This document shows positions 51,112 through 59,393 of a DNA stretch of 64,000 nt, one piece after another; position 1 is the stretch's first letter, and each line of letters starts with the position of its first letter. The notes beneath the pieces were generated by a model. It had not been told where the DNA came from. It worked only from the letters and a program-made list of their open reading frames with translations, and did no database searches. The stretch is from Polaribacter dokdonensis (GTDB lineage: Bacteria > Bacteroidota > Bacteroidia > Flavobacteriales > Flavobacteriaceae). The stretch is taken from NCBI RefSeq assembly GCF_024362345.1, contig NZ_CP101505.1:950001-1014000 (forward strand), given 5' to 3'. A program made the translations under genes and the position numbers.

Positions 51112-51702
51112 TTATGATGTAAGATCTTTACGAAGTCTGCTTAAAGATACATTTGTAATACCTAAATATGATGCAATATCTACGTGGGAGATAAGGTTTT
51201 CTAAAAAGTGATATTTTTCTCTAAAAAAAATGAGTCTTTCTTTGGCAGTGAATGAAGCTAGACCAATTTCTTTTTCAACTTTTGTAAGGAGTTCATTTTG
51301 TAAAACCATATTTCCAAACTCACGGATGTCAATGTGATTTATCATCAGCTGCTCAAACTTGTCTGCGTTGAAACTGGCTAAGGTTATCTTTGTAAGCGCT
51401 TGAAAGTTGAGTTGAGATATTTGATTAGCTGTTCTAGTTTTATTTGGAGAGAGCACTCCATCATCAAGAAAAAAAGAGATTGTTACTTCTTCTCCATCTG
51501 GATTTAATAAAAAACTACGGCATATACCTTCAAAGACAAAATATTCGCTATTATTATTTTTTCCTTTATCAATAAAAACATCCCCCTTTTCATAAACTTC
51601 AATTTCTATCAATTTGCTAACTAGATCTAGAGATCTATCCGATACAGAGGAAAATTTGTTAATTATGGATTTAGTGTTTTCTTTTATCTGATTAAAATTC
51701 AT
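51112..51702 (-). CDS. Crp/Fnr-family transcriptional regulator
   Basis: A 196-residue regulator with an N-terminal cyclic-nucleotide-binding-type beta-roll (about residues 30-110, YFVFEGICRSFLLNPDGEEV) and a short C-terminal HTH (SHVDIASYLGITNVSLSRLR). Members of this class in Bacteroidota often lack the residues that bind cAMP and respond to other signals. It is 75 bp upstream of the Lnt-like gene, on the same strand, and may control it. Confidence 0.9.
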   Translation of the reverse strand: MNFNQIKENTKSIINKFSSVSDRSLDLVSKLIEIEVYEKGDVFIDKGKNNNSEYFVFEGICRSFLLNPDGEEVTISFFLDDGVLSPNKTRTANQISQLNFQALTKITLASFNADKFEQLMINHIDIREFGNMVLQNELLTKVEKEIGLASFTAKERLIFFREKYHFLENLISHVDIASYLGITNVSLSRLRKDLTS

Positions 51703-51888
51703 AACTACCTTTTGAACATTACAACATGCTGAACAACTCTCATGCTGGCTAAAGGCGAAGTTAACATATATTAAACGAATAGAAAATAGATAGCACCGAA
51801 AAAAGAGTGGGGGCTTTGAATTAGGTGCATCTAAAAATCTATTTATTTTTTATTTAGCTAATTTTATTTCATCTACACTTTTTCCACG
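51703..51888. other. Gene-free spacer
   Basis: No gene or clear structure is seen. It leads into a small uncertain ORF at 51889. Confidence 0.4.
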
Positions 51889-52065
51889 TTAGTAAATAAT
51901 TGCTGACATTTGTTTTTTCTTGGAATCTACATTCATTTTATTTTTAAATTTCAGTAAGTCTTCTTCAATACTATTATTTAGTAATCCTGCAGTTAATACA
52001 GATTTCCATTTTATCCCACCTTTAATGGTTTTTATGTATTCGTAGTCAGAGATTGGCTTACTCAT
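51889..52065 (-). CDS. Small hypothetical protein
   Basis: A 58-codon frame starting MSKPISDYEYIKTIKGGIKW and ending SKKKQMSAIIY. The codon use and charged, helical composition look protein-like, but I recognise no family. Just past the stop, another frame reads GKSVDEIKLAK before its own stop, which could mean a frameshifted C-terminus. A dispersed repeat and several hundred gene-free bases surround it. Confidence 0.4.
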   Translation of the reverse strand: MSKPISDYEYIKTIKGGIKWKSVLTAGLLNNSIEEDLLKFKNKMNVDSKKKQMSAIIY

Positions 52066-52219
52066 CACATAAACAGGTTTCTGCTAACAAATAAATCTCA
52101 ATACCATTAACCTTTTTAACTTTTCATTTTTGTTGTGAAAAACAATTGATGACAATAATGTTTTAGCATTTGGTTTGTTGCGTGGTTATGTAAGTAATTT
52201 AGCAAATACAAACCGATTA

Positions 52220-52269
52220 GAAAATCCGTGAGGATTTTCGTAAGTAGGCTAGAACTAACAACAAATTAT
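52220..52269 (+). repeat. Dispersed hairpin repeat, copy 2
   Basis: Begins GAAAATCCGTGAGGATTTTC, an 8-bp stem around GTGA, and continues GTAAGTAGGCTAGAACTAAC. It matches the copy at 40691 over 50 bp, and TATACGGCTTTGCAACAG follows. Confidence 0.75.
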
Positions 52270-52296
52270 ATACGGCTTTGCAACAGTTTTTTTACT

Positions 52297-53772
52297 TTAG
52301 TTTTTTTTTAACAATTCATTCAATATTTTTATTGACCCTTCACTACCTAATTCTACAGCTTTTGTATAACTCTTTATAGCTTCTTCTTTTTTATCATATT
52401 TTAAGTAAGCTTCACCAAGCGAATCCCATAAATTGCCATCTTTAGGAAATAATTTCACATTCAGTTTAAATAATTCTAATGCCCAAGCAGGTTTGTCTTC
52501 TTTTTTCAATCTGCTATATCCTAGCCGATTTAATATTGCATGGTCGTTAAATTCATTATTAAGTTCTTTCTGTAAAAAATCTGGTAATTTTTCTGCATTT
52601 GTAGGTGGATTGGTTTTCATAAATTCATGAATCAATTCATAAATGTTTTTTGAAATTGGGGTAGGGGTATAATTTGTATTAAAAATCATTTTCCCTATAT
52701 GTCTAGCGACGTTTTCTGATTCACTTCCTAAAAACGTATTTGTGATGTAGATAACAACTACATCATCGTCTATAAATCTCACAAAATCTGCAAAATATAA
52801 TCCATTGCTGCCATTATGAGCAACGATTTTAGAGTCTCTATCACTTTTAGATATTACCCAGCCATAACCATAATACGATGTCATTTTATCATTCTCGGCT
52901 ACATAAGGTGTTTCTTGGATTTTTCTAGTTTTTGATGTTAAAACGACAGTGTTTTTTAAAGCAACATGCCAGTTATATAAATCTTCAATGGTAGAATGAA
53001 TATCGCCTTTACCTATACTATACCAATGGTTATTAGTATAAGGTAGATGTTGTTGGGTTGTTCCCCAATCTGCCCATTGCTCATCATCTCTATTATAGTA
53101 GTAGCCATGTGCAAGTCTTTCTGTGTTAAAGTTGATGCTTTTATATCCTGTACTTTTCATTTGAGCAGGTTCAAATAGATGTTCCTTTAGAAAAGCATTA
53201 TAGGTTTGTCCTGAAACCGATTCTAATATAACCGTTAACATAATATAGTTGGCATTTGCGTATTGATGTTTTGTTCCAGGTTTTGATTGTAATTCTGATA
53301 CAAAAAATTCATTTAGAAACTGTTCTTTACTAGCTTCGTCATATCTAAAACCACCAGTTCTATTGGAAATTCCTGATGTATGTGTTAATAATTGATGAAT
53401 CGTTATATCGCTTTTATCAATAGGTGTCTGAGTAAAATAGGAACTTATTTTATCTGATGTTTTAATTTTTCCTTGTTCTACCAATTTTAAAATAGCTGAT
53501 GCAGTAAATTGTTTGGTTACAGAACCAATATTAAAAACTGTTGCTGGTGAGTTGGGGATTTTATTCTTACGATCTGCCCATCCGTATCCTTTAGACAAAA
53601 TAACTTCCCCTTTTTTAGAAACTAAAACAACTCCAGAAAAGCCATTTGTTAAGCTTGCCTCCAAATAAGTGTCAATTCTATTAAAGAGCTCTTTATTAGT
53701 GTTTTGAGATAAAGAGCTTAATGTTGAAAGAGTTATGAAAGTAAAAAAAAATGCTTTAATAGATAAATTCAT
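52297..53772 (-). CDS. Class C beta-lactamase-like serine hydrolase with C-terminal TPR (fourth of four)
   Basis: A 491-residue exported enzyme. The signal peptide runs to about SSLSQ. The catalytic motif is S-V-T-K in FNIGSVTKQFTAS, the tyrosine motif is YANANYIMLT, and HNGSNGLYF replaces the third motif. The last 90 residues form TPR-like helices (LWDSLGEAYLKYDKKEEAIK). I use the ATG at 53772, since the open frame upstream to 54018 has no protein-like sequence and overlaps the DUF4386 gene. A (CAAT)6 repeat lies just upstream of this ATG. Confidence 0.9.
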   Translation of the reverse strand: MNLSIKAFFFTFITLSTLSSLSQNTNKELFNRIDTYLEASLTNGFSGVVLVSKKGEVILSKGYGWADRKNKIPNSPATVFNIGSVTKQFTASAILKLVEQGKIKTSDKISSYFTQTPIDKSDITIHQLLTHTSGISNRTGGFRYDEASKEQFLNEFFVSELQSKPGTKHQYANANYIMLTVILESVSGQTYNAFLKEHLFEPAQMKSTGYKSINFNTERLAHGYYYNRDDEQWADWGTTQQHLPYTNNHWYSIGKGDIHSTIEDLYNWHVALKNTVVLTSKTRKIQETPYVAENDKMTSYYGYGWVISKSDRDSKIVAHNGSNGLYFADFVRFIDDDVVVIYITNTFLGSESENVARHIGKMIFNTNYTPTPISKNIYELIHEFMKTNPPTNAEKLPDFLQKELNNEFNDHAILNRLGYSRLKKEDKPAWALELFKLNVKLFPKDGNLWDSLGEAYLKYDKKEEAIKSYTKAVELGSEGSIKILNELLKKN

Positions 53773-53786
53773 TTTGTGATTTTTTA

Positions 53787-53810
53787 ATTGATTGATTGAT
53801 TGATTGATTG
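53787..53810 (-). repeat. (CAAT)6 tetranucleotide tract in the leader of the fourth serine hydrolase
   Basis: Six perfect ATTG units on the plus strand, read as CAAT on the coding strand, end 14 bp before the start codon. A run of this kind is prone to strand slippage and could change promoter or leader spacing of the hydrolase gene. Confidence 0.8.
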
Positions 53811-53834
53811 ATGAATCAGTCTGTCTGTTTTCTA

Positions 53835-54518
53835 TTATTTTACAGTGCTTTGATTTACTCCTTTTACCAAAAGCCATATTCCAAATATTAATTCGAACAA
53901 CGCACCAGGAGCCATCACTATCATCAGAAACTTGATAGGAAATTCTGGCAATAGTATTTGTAATGAAAAGCCTAAGAATACGGTAACGTAGGTGAATACT
54001 CCCCAATAACCCAGCCATTTAGGAATGTAGGCAACAGATAGCAGTAAAGTCATAAAAATAACAGCCCCAATACTCATTAATATAAGGTGAAGATTCGAGC
54101 CCATACTGTATATGTTAAAAAATACAGAGGCCAATGAATGAAGATTATCATCATTAAACTGATAGTATTCTGCTTTCTTTAAAATGATTAGAGGAGCTAA
54201 ATAGACTAGTAGAATAACAAAACCCATAATCGCCTCCGCTGTTCTAAAAACAAAACCGACTAGCGCTCGATTTTTGTTAACAAACTTTGTGAGCTGATAA
54301 AGTGCTACAGCCATCCACATGACAAGGGAATACATTGATAAATCTAACATCACACCTATTCTAAATTGAAATTCAGATGCCAGCAATGTTTCAGTATTAT
54401 GTAAGCCAGGTTTTACCAAAAAATTATTTATAAAACCAATTAGAGTTGTTACCAAATAGGTGAACCCTACAACTTTGGCCTGCTTCTGTATTTCTTTTTG
54501 TGCGTTATTATAAATCAT
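53835..54518 (-). CDS. DUF4386-family membrane protein
   Basis: A 227-residue protein with six membrane helices, beginning with KVVGFTYLVTTLIGFINNFL and carrying the family features LASEFQFRIGVMLDLSMYSL near residue 45 and YLAPLIILKKAEYYQF near 105. The DUF4386 family is common in Bacteroidota and has no assigned function. It is 62 bp upstream of the fourth serine hydrolase and likely co-transcribed with it. Confidence 0.85.
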   Translation of the reverse strand: MIYNNAQKEIQKQAKVVGFTYLVTTLIGFINNFLVKPGLHNTETLLASEFQFRIGVMLDLSMYSLVMWMAVALYQLTKFVNKNRALVGFVFRTAEAIMGFVILLVYLAPLIILKKAEYYQFNDDNLHSLASVFFNIYSMGSNLHLILMSIGAVIFMTLLLSVAYIPKWLGYWGVFTYVTVFLGFSLQILLPEFPIKFLMIVMAPGALFELIFGIWLLVKGVNQSTVK

Positions 54519-54601
54519 AATTTAAGAATTTAATAATTTAACTAGTAATGTGATAATATGGATGCGACTATAAACTGATATTGTTACAAGCTAAAAATAA
54601 C

Positions 54602-54650
54602 AGCAATTAGTGACCTTCTTCATTACACACAACGTTTAGTGTTAGCCGTC
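54602..54650. repeat. Cassette-type intergenic repeat
   Basis: Contains CATTACACACAACGTTTAGTGTTAGCCG, a sequence type I have seen between accessory genes of Flavobacteriaceae (landmarks ACACAACGTTTAGTG and GTTAGCCG). It lies between the DUF4386 gene and the outer-membrane protein gene. Confidence 0.45.
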
Positions 54651-54657
54651 TACTCGA

Positions 54658-55260
54658 TTACCTGCTGGCTTTATTCGTTTTAAAGTTAAAACTATACCCT
54701 ATATGCAACGCTAGAATATAGTTCAATTTATTTGATTCAAATTCAATTCCGTTTATTTCATTTTTTGAGTCAACATTGATTTCACTTCCTATATTGATCC
54801 AAGGATTAACATATAAATCTATGTTCCTTAATGGATACCAAACGTATCCTGCCCTAATATTTGGGTATATAGTGCTAAATTCCGTTCGGCTATTTGTGGT
54901 TTCCAATTCTACACTCTTATTATACCAAAATACTGAGGGACCAAAATAAAATCCTTTTCTTTCTTTGTTTAGATAGAATTCCGCAAAAGTTGCATAGCTT
55001 GTTTTTATCTTCATATCTTTCCAACCTTTATCCTTATTTGCCTTAGTCAGCATTTCATCTGGAAAATCTGATTGATATATTGACGCCATATATGCAATTT
55101 TTGGCGTCTTATCAGGGCTGTATTTTAAACTTACTGAATAACCACCTAAGATAAATGGTGCAGGGTCTAATTCAATTGAAAGTTGATGTTTTGTTTCATT
55201 TTGTCCCATTAGAGACAGACTTAAAACTACTAATGCTGATGTTAAAATTTGTTTTATCAT
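54658..55260 (-). CDS. Putative outer-membrane beta-barrel protein
   Basis: A 200-residue protein with a signal peptide (about residues 1-19, ending SLMGQ). The mature part is made of alternating amphipathic strands with many aromatic residues (YSVSLKYSPDKTPKIAYMAS, GFYFGPSVFWYNK) and ends LHIGYSFNFK, a typical terminal beta strand. The family is not recognised. It is probably a small porin-like or structural outer-membrane protein. Confidence 0.72.
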   Translation of the reverse strand: MIKQILTSALVVLSLSLMGQNETKHQLSIELDPAPFILGGYSVSLKYSPDKTPKIAYMASIYQSDFPDEMLTKANKDKGWKDMKIKTSYATFAEFYLNKERKGFYFGPSVFWYNKSVELETTNSRTEFSTIYPNIRAGYVWYPLRNIDLYVNPWINIGSEINVDSKNEINGIEFESNKLNYILALHIGYSFNFKTNKASR

Positions 55261-55331
55261 TTGTTCTATTAATTACAATGCAAAGTTGCCATCAAACTGA
55301 TTACTTTCCATTAACAAATGATAAAAAGTGA

Positions 55332-55636
55332 TTATTTCATCAATTATCTATTGATAATATTAAATTTATAGAAAGCGATGGTAATTATGTGACGTTTAAA
55401 GCTGTAAATAGATCTATTTTGGCTCGTTATAAAGTATATGAAGTACTAGAATTGCTTCCAAAAAAGTATTTTATGAGAATTCATCGATCTTATATCATAG
55501 CTTTCAAACATATAGAAACTGTAAAAAAAATGCTGTAATAATTGATGGAAAAGAAATTCCGATCAGTAGTAATTACAGAGAGGAATTTTTGAATGTGATC
55601 GAAAATATAAGCAACAATAAAGGTAATAAAGCTTAA
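55332..55636 (+). pseudogene. LytTR-domain remnant with a poly-A frameshift
   Basis: The frame reads IDNIKFIESDGNYVTFKAVN and MRIHRSYIIAFKHIETV, a LytTR domain. An in-frame stop follows a run of eight A at 55533-55540. With nine A the frame would continue NAVIIDGKEIPISSNYREEF to the expected end. No receiver domain or start codon precedes it. It is therefore a 5'-truncated and frameshifted relic, not a copy of the pair-1 regulator. Confidence 0.8.
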
Positions 55637-55686
55637 GACTAATTTTTATGCAAAGGTTTTAGACTTAAGCTTTTTAATGGGCAATA

Positions 55687-57903
55687 CTAAATTTTAAACA
55701 CAGGTAAAGAAACACTACTATTTCCTGTAAAAGTGATGTTCAAAGGAATTTCAGCATCTTTACTACTTTCTATATTTACATCTCTGCCAGTGCCATAATT
55801 TATTTGAGCATTGTTATTTTTGTTCACATTAACCACAACAACAATTCTACTTCCTTTCTGTATTTTTTTACTGATGAGTTTTGAATTATTGAATGATACT
55901 TGCGTTTTTTGATTTGGTATCAATAAATTTCTTTGTTCTCTATCTTTAGCATAACTTGCTCTACCAATATAATAGCTCAAATGAAAATAGTTGCCTTCTG
56001 GTGTTAATTGATAAAGAATTACAGAATAATCAACATCTTTTTTATTGATACTAAATTTAAGGTTTCCAAAAAATGAACCATTGAGGATAATATCTTCTTT
56101 TAGCGCTTCAGATTTAAAAATTAAACCATCTTTTACATTGATGTTGTCTTTTTCTAAAGGCCATGGATAATAGTCTGTATTATTCATCGTTTTTCTGTCT
56201 TTAAAATCTATAGACATAGAAACCTCTGAATTATTTGATTTCGTTTTTAATGCATAAAAATCATGGTCTTTTTCTGAACTTAAATGAAACTGTAGAGTAT
56301 CATTAGTCATAGCACTTTGTGAAGGTTTATGCATCCAGGTATTTGTTCCCATGACTTGAAAGTTGACTTTATCTTTTAAAATACTGGGTTTTTCTTTTCC
56401 TTTTAAAACATAATCAAACCATTGGTAAATTAGATCTTCTTCAATATTTATTAATGCGGATTTGTCTAATTTGTAATTCCTCAAACTTTCTTGTGGCTTC
56501 GATTGCGCTGTCCAATGATCATAAGGACCTACCAATACATAATGATTGGGATTTTTTGCGTATTTATGATGTTGATTGTAGTAATACATCGCGCCTCTTT
56601 GTGAATCATCATAATAACCCGTAATCGTTAAAATTGGAATGTCAATTTTTGCAAATTCTTGTTTATAGGGAATCATTTTTTTCCAATACTCATCATAACT
56701 TGGATGTTGCATATAAGTATTCCATAATGTATTTTCCTGACCATCTAAACTATCTAATTTGTTAAATGCGACTCCTGTTTTGTACCAGGTGTTTTTTAAG
56801 GAATTCCAGCGATTAAAATCATTAGACGCTTCAAAATCTAAAAATTTATTATTGGTTACATAAAAATTCCATGAGTATGAATAATTATGCAACACATTAT
56901 TTTCCATCGGGTAATCAATTCCTGGAGCAATAGCAACCATAGGTACTATTGTTTTTAAAGCAGGATGCACTTTGTGTTTCATAGAAGCCCATTGTGTAAA
57001 GCCATTATAACTCCCACCAAACATAGCTACTTTTTGATTAGACCACGATTGTTTACTAATCCAATCAATCACTTCATACACATCTGTATGTTCATATTCC
57101 AAAGGTTTTATTTCGCTCTTACTCAATCTTTTTCCTCTTGTATTGGCAATCACTCCAACATAACCTTTAGATGCTGATAACATAGCACTAACCTCATTGG
57201 TTCCTGCATATATGGATGAAACTAATATTGCTGATTTTTTAGTTGATGATTTTCCTTTTCGTTTTACAACAACCAATGATACCTCAGCACCATCTTTCAT
57301 AGGGATTACAATACTATCATTTATGGCATACCTACGTTTATGATCTTGTTTTATTTCTTTAAAATAAATTGCTCTTGTTGAGGAAAACACCGTACTTAAA
57401 AAATATTTTTTTACTAAATCTATAGCTATTTCTTGTGATATCTTTTCTGATTTAATATTACCATACGTAGTATTAAAATTACTAATATAATAATCAGTGG
57501 GGTCTCTTAATATCAATGCCTTATCTAAATTAATAACTTGTATATCATCAGAGTTCTTTACATATTTTCTATATGATTTTGTAAATACAGCTTTAAAGTT
57601 CTTGGATTGTTTTGCCTCGACATAATACTTGTAAACATCTAAATACTGCCTTTGATCTGTTGGTGTTTCTTTAATTCTTTTTTTGATGGTAATTAATGCC
57701 TCTTTATAATCACCTCTAATCAACTGAAACTTAAATATATCTATTTCAGACAGGTTTTCTGTGTCACAAAATCCTGCTATCTGTTTCATTTGTTGTTCAA
57801 TAGCAACTGAATCTGTTAAAGTAACTTCCTGAAATAATATTTCTTGCCCAAAAAAACAAATACTATTTAAGGTTAGAAATAATATTAGAACTGATTTTTT
57901 CAT
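55687..57903 (-). CDS. CocE/NonD-type hydrolase (X-Pro dipeptidyl-peptidase family)
   Basis: A 738-residue exported enzyme with a signal peptide (about residues 1-18). After a helical N-terminal region of about 170 residues comes an alpha/beta hydrolase domain with nucleophile elbow MFGGSYNGFTQWAS, preceded by VIANTRGKRLSKSE and followed by the acid and histidine segments ITGYYDDSQRGAMYYY and VGPYDHWTA. The C-terminal beta-rich domain is of the X-Pro dipeptidyl-peptidase C type. The ATG at 57903 (MKKSVLIL) starts the signal peptide; an upstream ATG would add nine residues. Substrate is unknown (peptide or ester). Confidence 0.92.
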   Translation of the reverse strand: MKKSVLILFLTLNSICFFGQEILFQEVTLTDSVAIEQQMKQIAGFCDTENLSEIDIFKFQLIRGDYKEALITIKKRIKETPTDQRQYLDVYKYYVEAKQSKNFKAVFTKSYRKYVKNSDDIQVINLDKALILRDPTDYYISNFNTTYGNIKSEKISQEIAIDLVKKYFLSTVFSSTRAIYFKEIKQDHKRRYAINDSIVIPMKDGAEVSLVVVKRKGKSSTKKSAILVSSIYAGTNEVSAMLSASKGYVGVIANTRGKRLSKSEIKPLEYEHTDVYEVIDWISKQSWSNQKVAMFGGSYNGFTQWASMKHKVHPALKTIVPMVAIAPGIDYPMENNVLHNYSYSWNFYVTNNKFLDFEASNDFNRWNSLKNTWYKTGVAFNKLDSLDGQENTLWNTYMQHPSYDEYWKKMIPYKQEFAKIDIPILTITGYYDDSQRGAMYYYNQHHKYAKNPNHYVLVGPYDHWTAQSKPQESLRNYKLDKSALINIEEDLIYQWFDYVLKGKEKPSILKDKVNFQVMGTNTWMHKPSQSAMTNDTLQFHLSSEKDHDFYALKTKSNNSEVSMSIDFKDRKTMNNTDYYPWPLEKDNINVKDGLIFKSEALKEDIILNGSFFGNLKFSINKKDVDYSVILYQLTPEGNYFHLSYYIGRASYAKDREQRNLLIPNQKTQVSFNNSKLISKKIQKGSRIVVVVNVNKNNNAQINYGTGRDVNIESSKDAEIPLNITFTGNSSVSLPVFKI

Positions 57904-57933
57904 TGGTTTTATTTTAAAAAATAAGAACAAATC

Positions 57934-58557
57934 TTATTGTTTCTTATTCGAGTTTGTATATTCAATTAACTCTTCATTATACACAAAGTCATCTTGAGTT
58001 TGTGTTAACTTGATAAAGTTTTTCACTTTTGGTGCATACAACCATACTTCATCTGTTCTGGCACTATATCCTCTGGAATTGGAAATTGTTCCTTTATACT
58101 CAATGGTATAAGCCATATATGTTCCTGCTCCTACTTTTTCTTCTTTGTAAGATAAAATTTTTACATTCTGACTCTGTTTTCCTGTTGTTCCATCTTGACT
58201 TGTCCAGTTCTTCTCGTATTTCCACTTTTTACCAACTTTTAAAGGCCATTTGTATCTTGGAGTTTCACTTTCATCAGGCTTTACGATATCTGAAACTGGA
58301 ACTGTATCATTTCCAATTGTTATTCCTAAACCATAAGGCATTTTAACTGTTTTTCTTACATCTTCACCATCTGAACGTACTTCTCCTTTGTCTGTTACTC
58401 CTTTATATTTCCAAACCCATTTTTCTCCAACTGTGTAGTCTTTTAAGGTTGGTTGTTTTGCTTCAACTGCTGACTCTTTATCACAAGCATATAATCCAAT
58501 AAATACGATTAAGTATAAAAATTTAAGTATGATTTGTTTTTTTCTAAGATAATTCAT
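57934..58557 (-). CDS. Lipoprotein of unknown function
   Basis: A 207-residue protein with a lipobox IGLYACDKES that acylates C25. The mature part is beta-rich with repeated W/Y/K motifs (GEKWVWKYKGVTDKGEV, GKKWKYEKNWTSQDGTTG, DEVWLYAPKVKNFIKLTQ), and GAGTYMAYTIEYKGT near the middle. It is not assigned to a family by me. It lies 30 bp upstream of the CocE hydrolase and is probably co-transcribed with it. Confidence 0.78.
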   Translation of the reverse strand: MNYLRKKQIILKFLYLIVFIGLYACDKESAVEAKQPTLKDYTVGEKWVWKYKGVTDKGEVRSDGEDVRKTVKMPYGLGITIGNDTVPVSDIVKPDESETPRYKWPLKVGKKWKYEKNWTSQDGTTGKQSQNVKILSYKEEKVGAGTYMAYTIEYKGTISNSRGYSARTDEVWLYAPKVKNFIKLTQTQDDFVYNEELIEYTNSNKKQ

Positions 58558-58670
58558 GATGTGTGTTTTAATTAATTACAATACAAAGTAAAGATGTTTG
58601 TAACCAATATTAAAGAGAAAGTACAGGAGCGTAAATAAATGTAAATGAACGTTAAAACAAGTGATATTTT

Positions 58671-59393
58671 TTATAAACTATTCCAGTTTTTAAACTTAAC
58701 AGATTGCCTGCTAGACACTTCTACTTTTTCTCCAGTAGTTAATAGAATTTGGAGTTTATTATTAAAGTAGGGATGAATCTCTTTAATGTAATGTATGTTG
58801 ATTATTTGACTTCTATTCACCCTAAAAAAGACTTTAGGATCTAATTTCTCTGCTAATAAATTTAATGAGCGTTTAATCATAGCTTTATCTGAACCAAAAT
58901 ACAAACGTGCATAATTTTCTAAAGACTCAATAAAATGTATCTCTGTTAAGGGAATAAAATGACATTTTTCACCATCTTTGATAAAGATTTTTTGATGTAT
59001 GGGTAAAATTGAAGACTCTAATTGTACTCTTTTAGACAATTCTACTTTTACTTTTTCTATAGTTTTAGAAAAACGTTCGTCTCTTAAAGGTTTCACTAAA
59101 TAATCTAACGCATTCATCTCAAAAGCTTTTACAGCATATTGATCATAAGCGGTTGTGAAAACAACATCTGGTACATTTGTTAATTCTTCCAATAAATCAA
59201 ACCCAGATTTTCCAGGCATATGAATGTCTAAAAACAAAATATCTGGTTGTAAGTCTTCAATTAATTCTATGGCTTCATCTGCATGACTTGCTTCCCCAAT
59301 AATTTTAAACTCTTTATGTTTTTGTAGTGCGCGTTTTACTTCTTCTCTAGCCAAACGTTCATCATCAATAATTATGGTTTTAAATATTTTCAT
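58671..59393 (-). CDS. LytTR-family response regulator (pair 3)
   Basis: A 240-residue regulator. The receiver has the acidic D10-D11, phospho-acceptor D56 in ILFLDIHMPGKSGF and conserved lysine in YLVKPLRDERF. The LytTR domain covers about residues 140-238, with CHFIPLTEIHFIESLENYAR and FFRVNRSQIINIHYIKEIHP. This is a different branch from pairs 1 and 2. It overlaps its kinase by 14 bp. A probable target is the lipoprotein/CocE operon 114 bp downstream, though no clear half-sites were found there. Confidence 0.92.
   Translation of the reverse strand: MKIFKTIIIDDERLAREEVKRALQKHKEFKIIGEASHADEAIELIEDLQPDILFLDIHMPGKSGFDLLEELTNVPDVVFTTAYDQYAVKAFEMNALDYLVKPLRDERFSKTIEKVKVELSKRVQLESSILPIHQKIFIKDGEKCHFIPLTEIHFIESLENYARLYFGSDKAMIKRSLNLLAEKLDPKVFFRVNRSQIINIHYIKEIHPYFNNKLQILLTTGEKVEVSSRQSVKFKNWNSL

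Noticed and set aside
53773-54018. N-terminal extension of the fourth serine hydrolase to an ATG at 54018
   Set aside because: The added 82 residues have no protein-like pattern, span the CAAT repeat and overlap the DUF4386 gene. A normal signal peptide begins at 53772.
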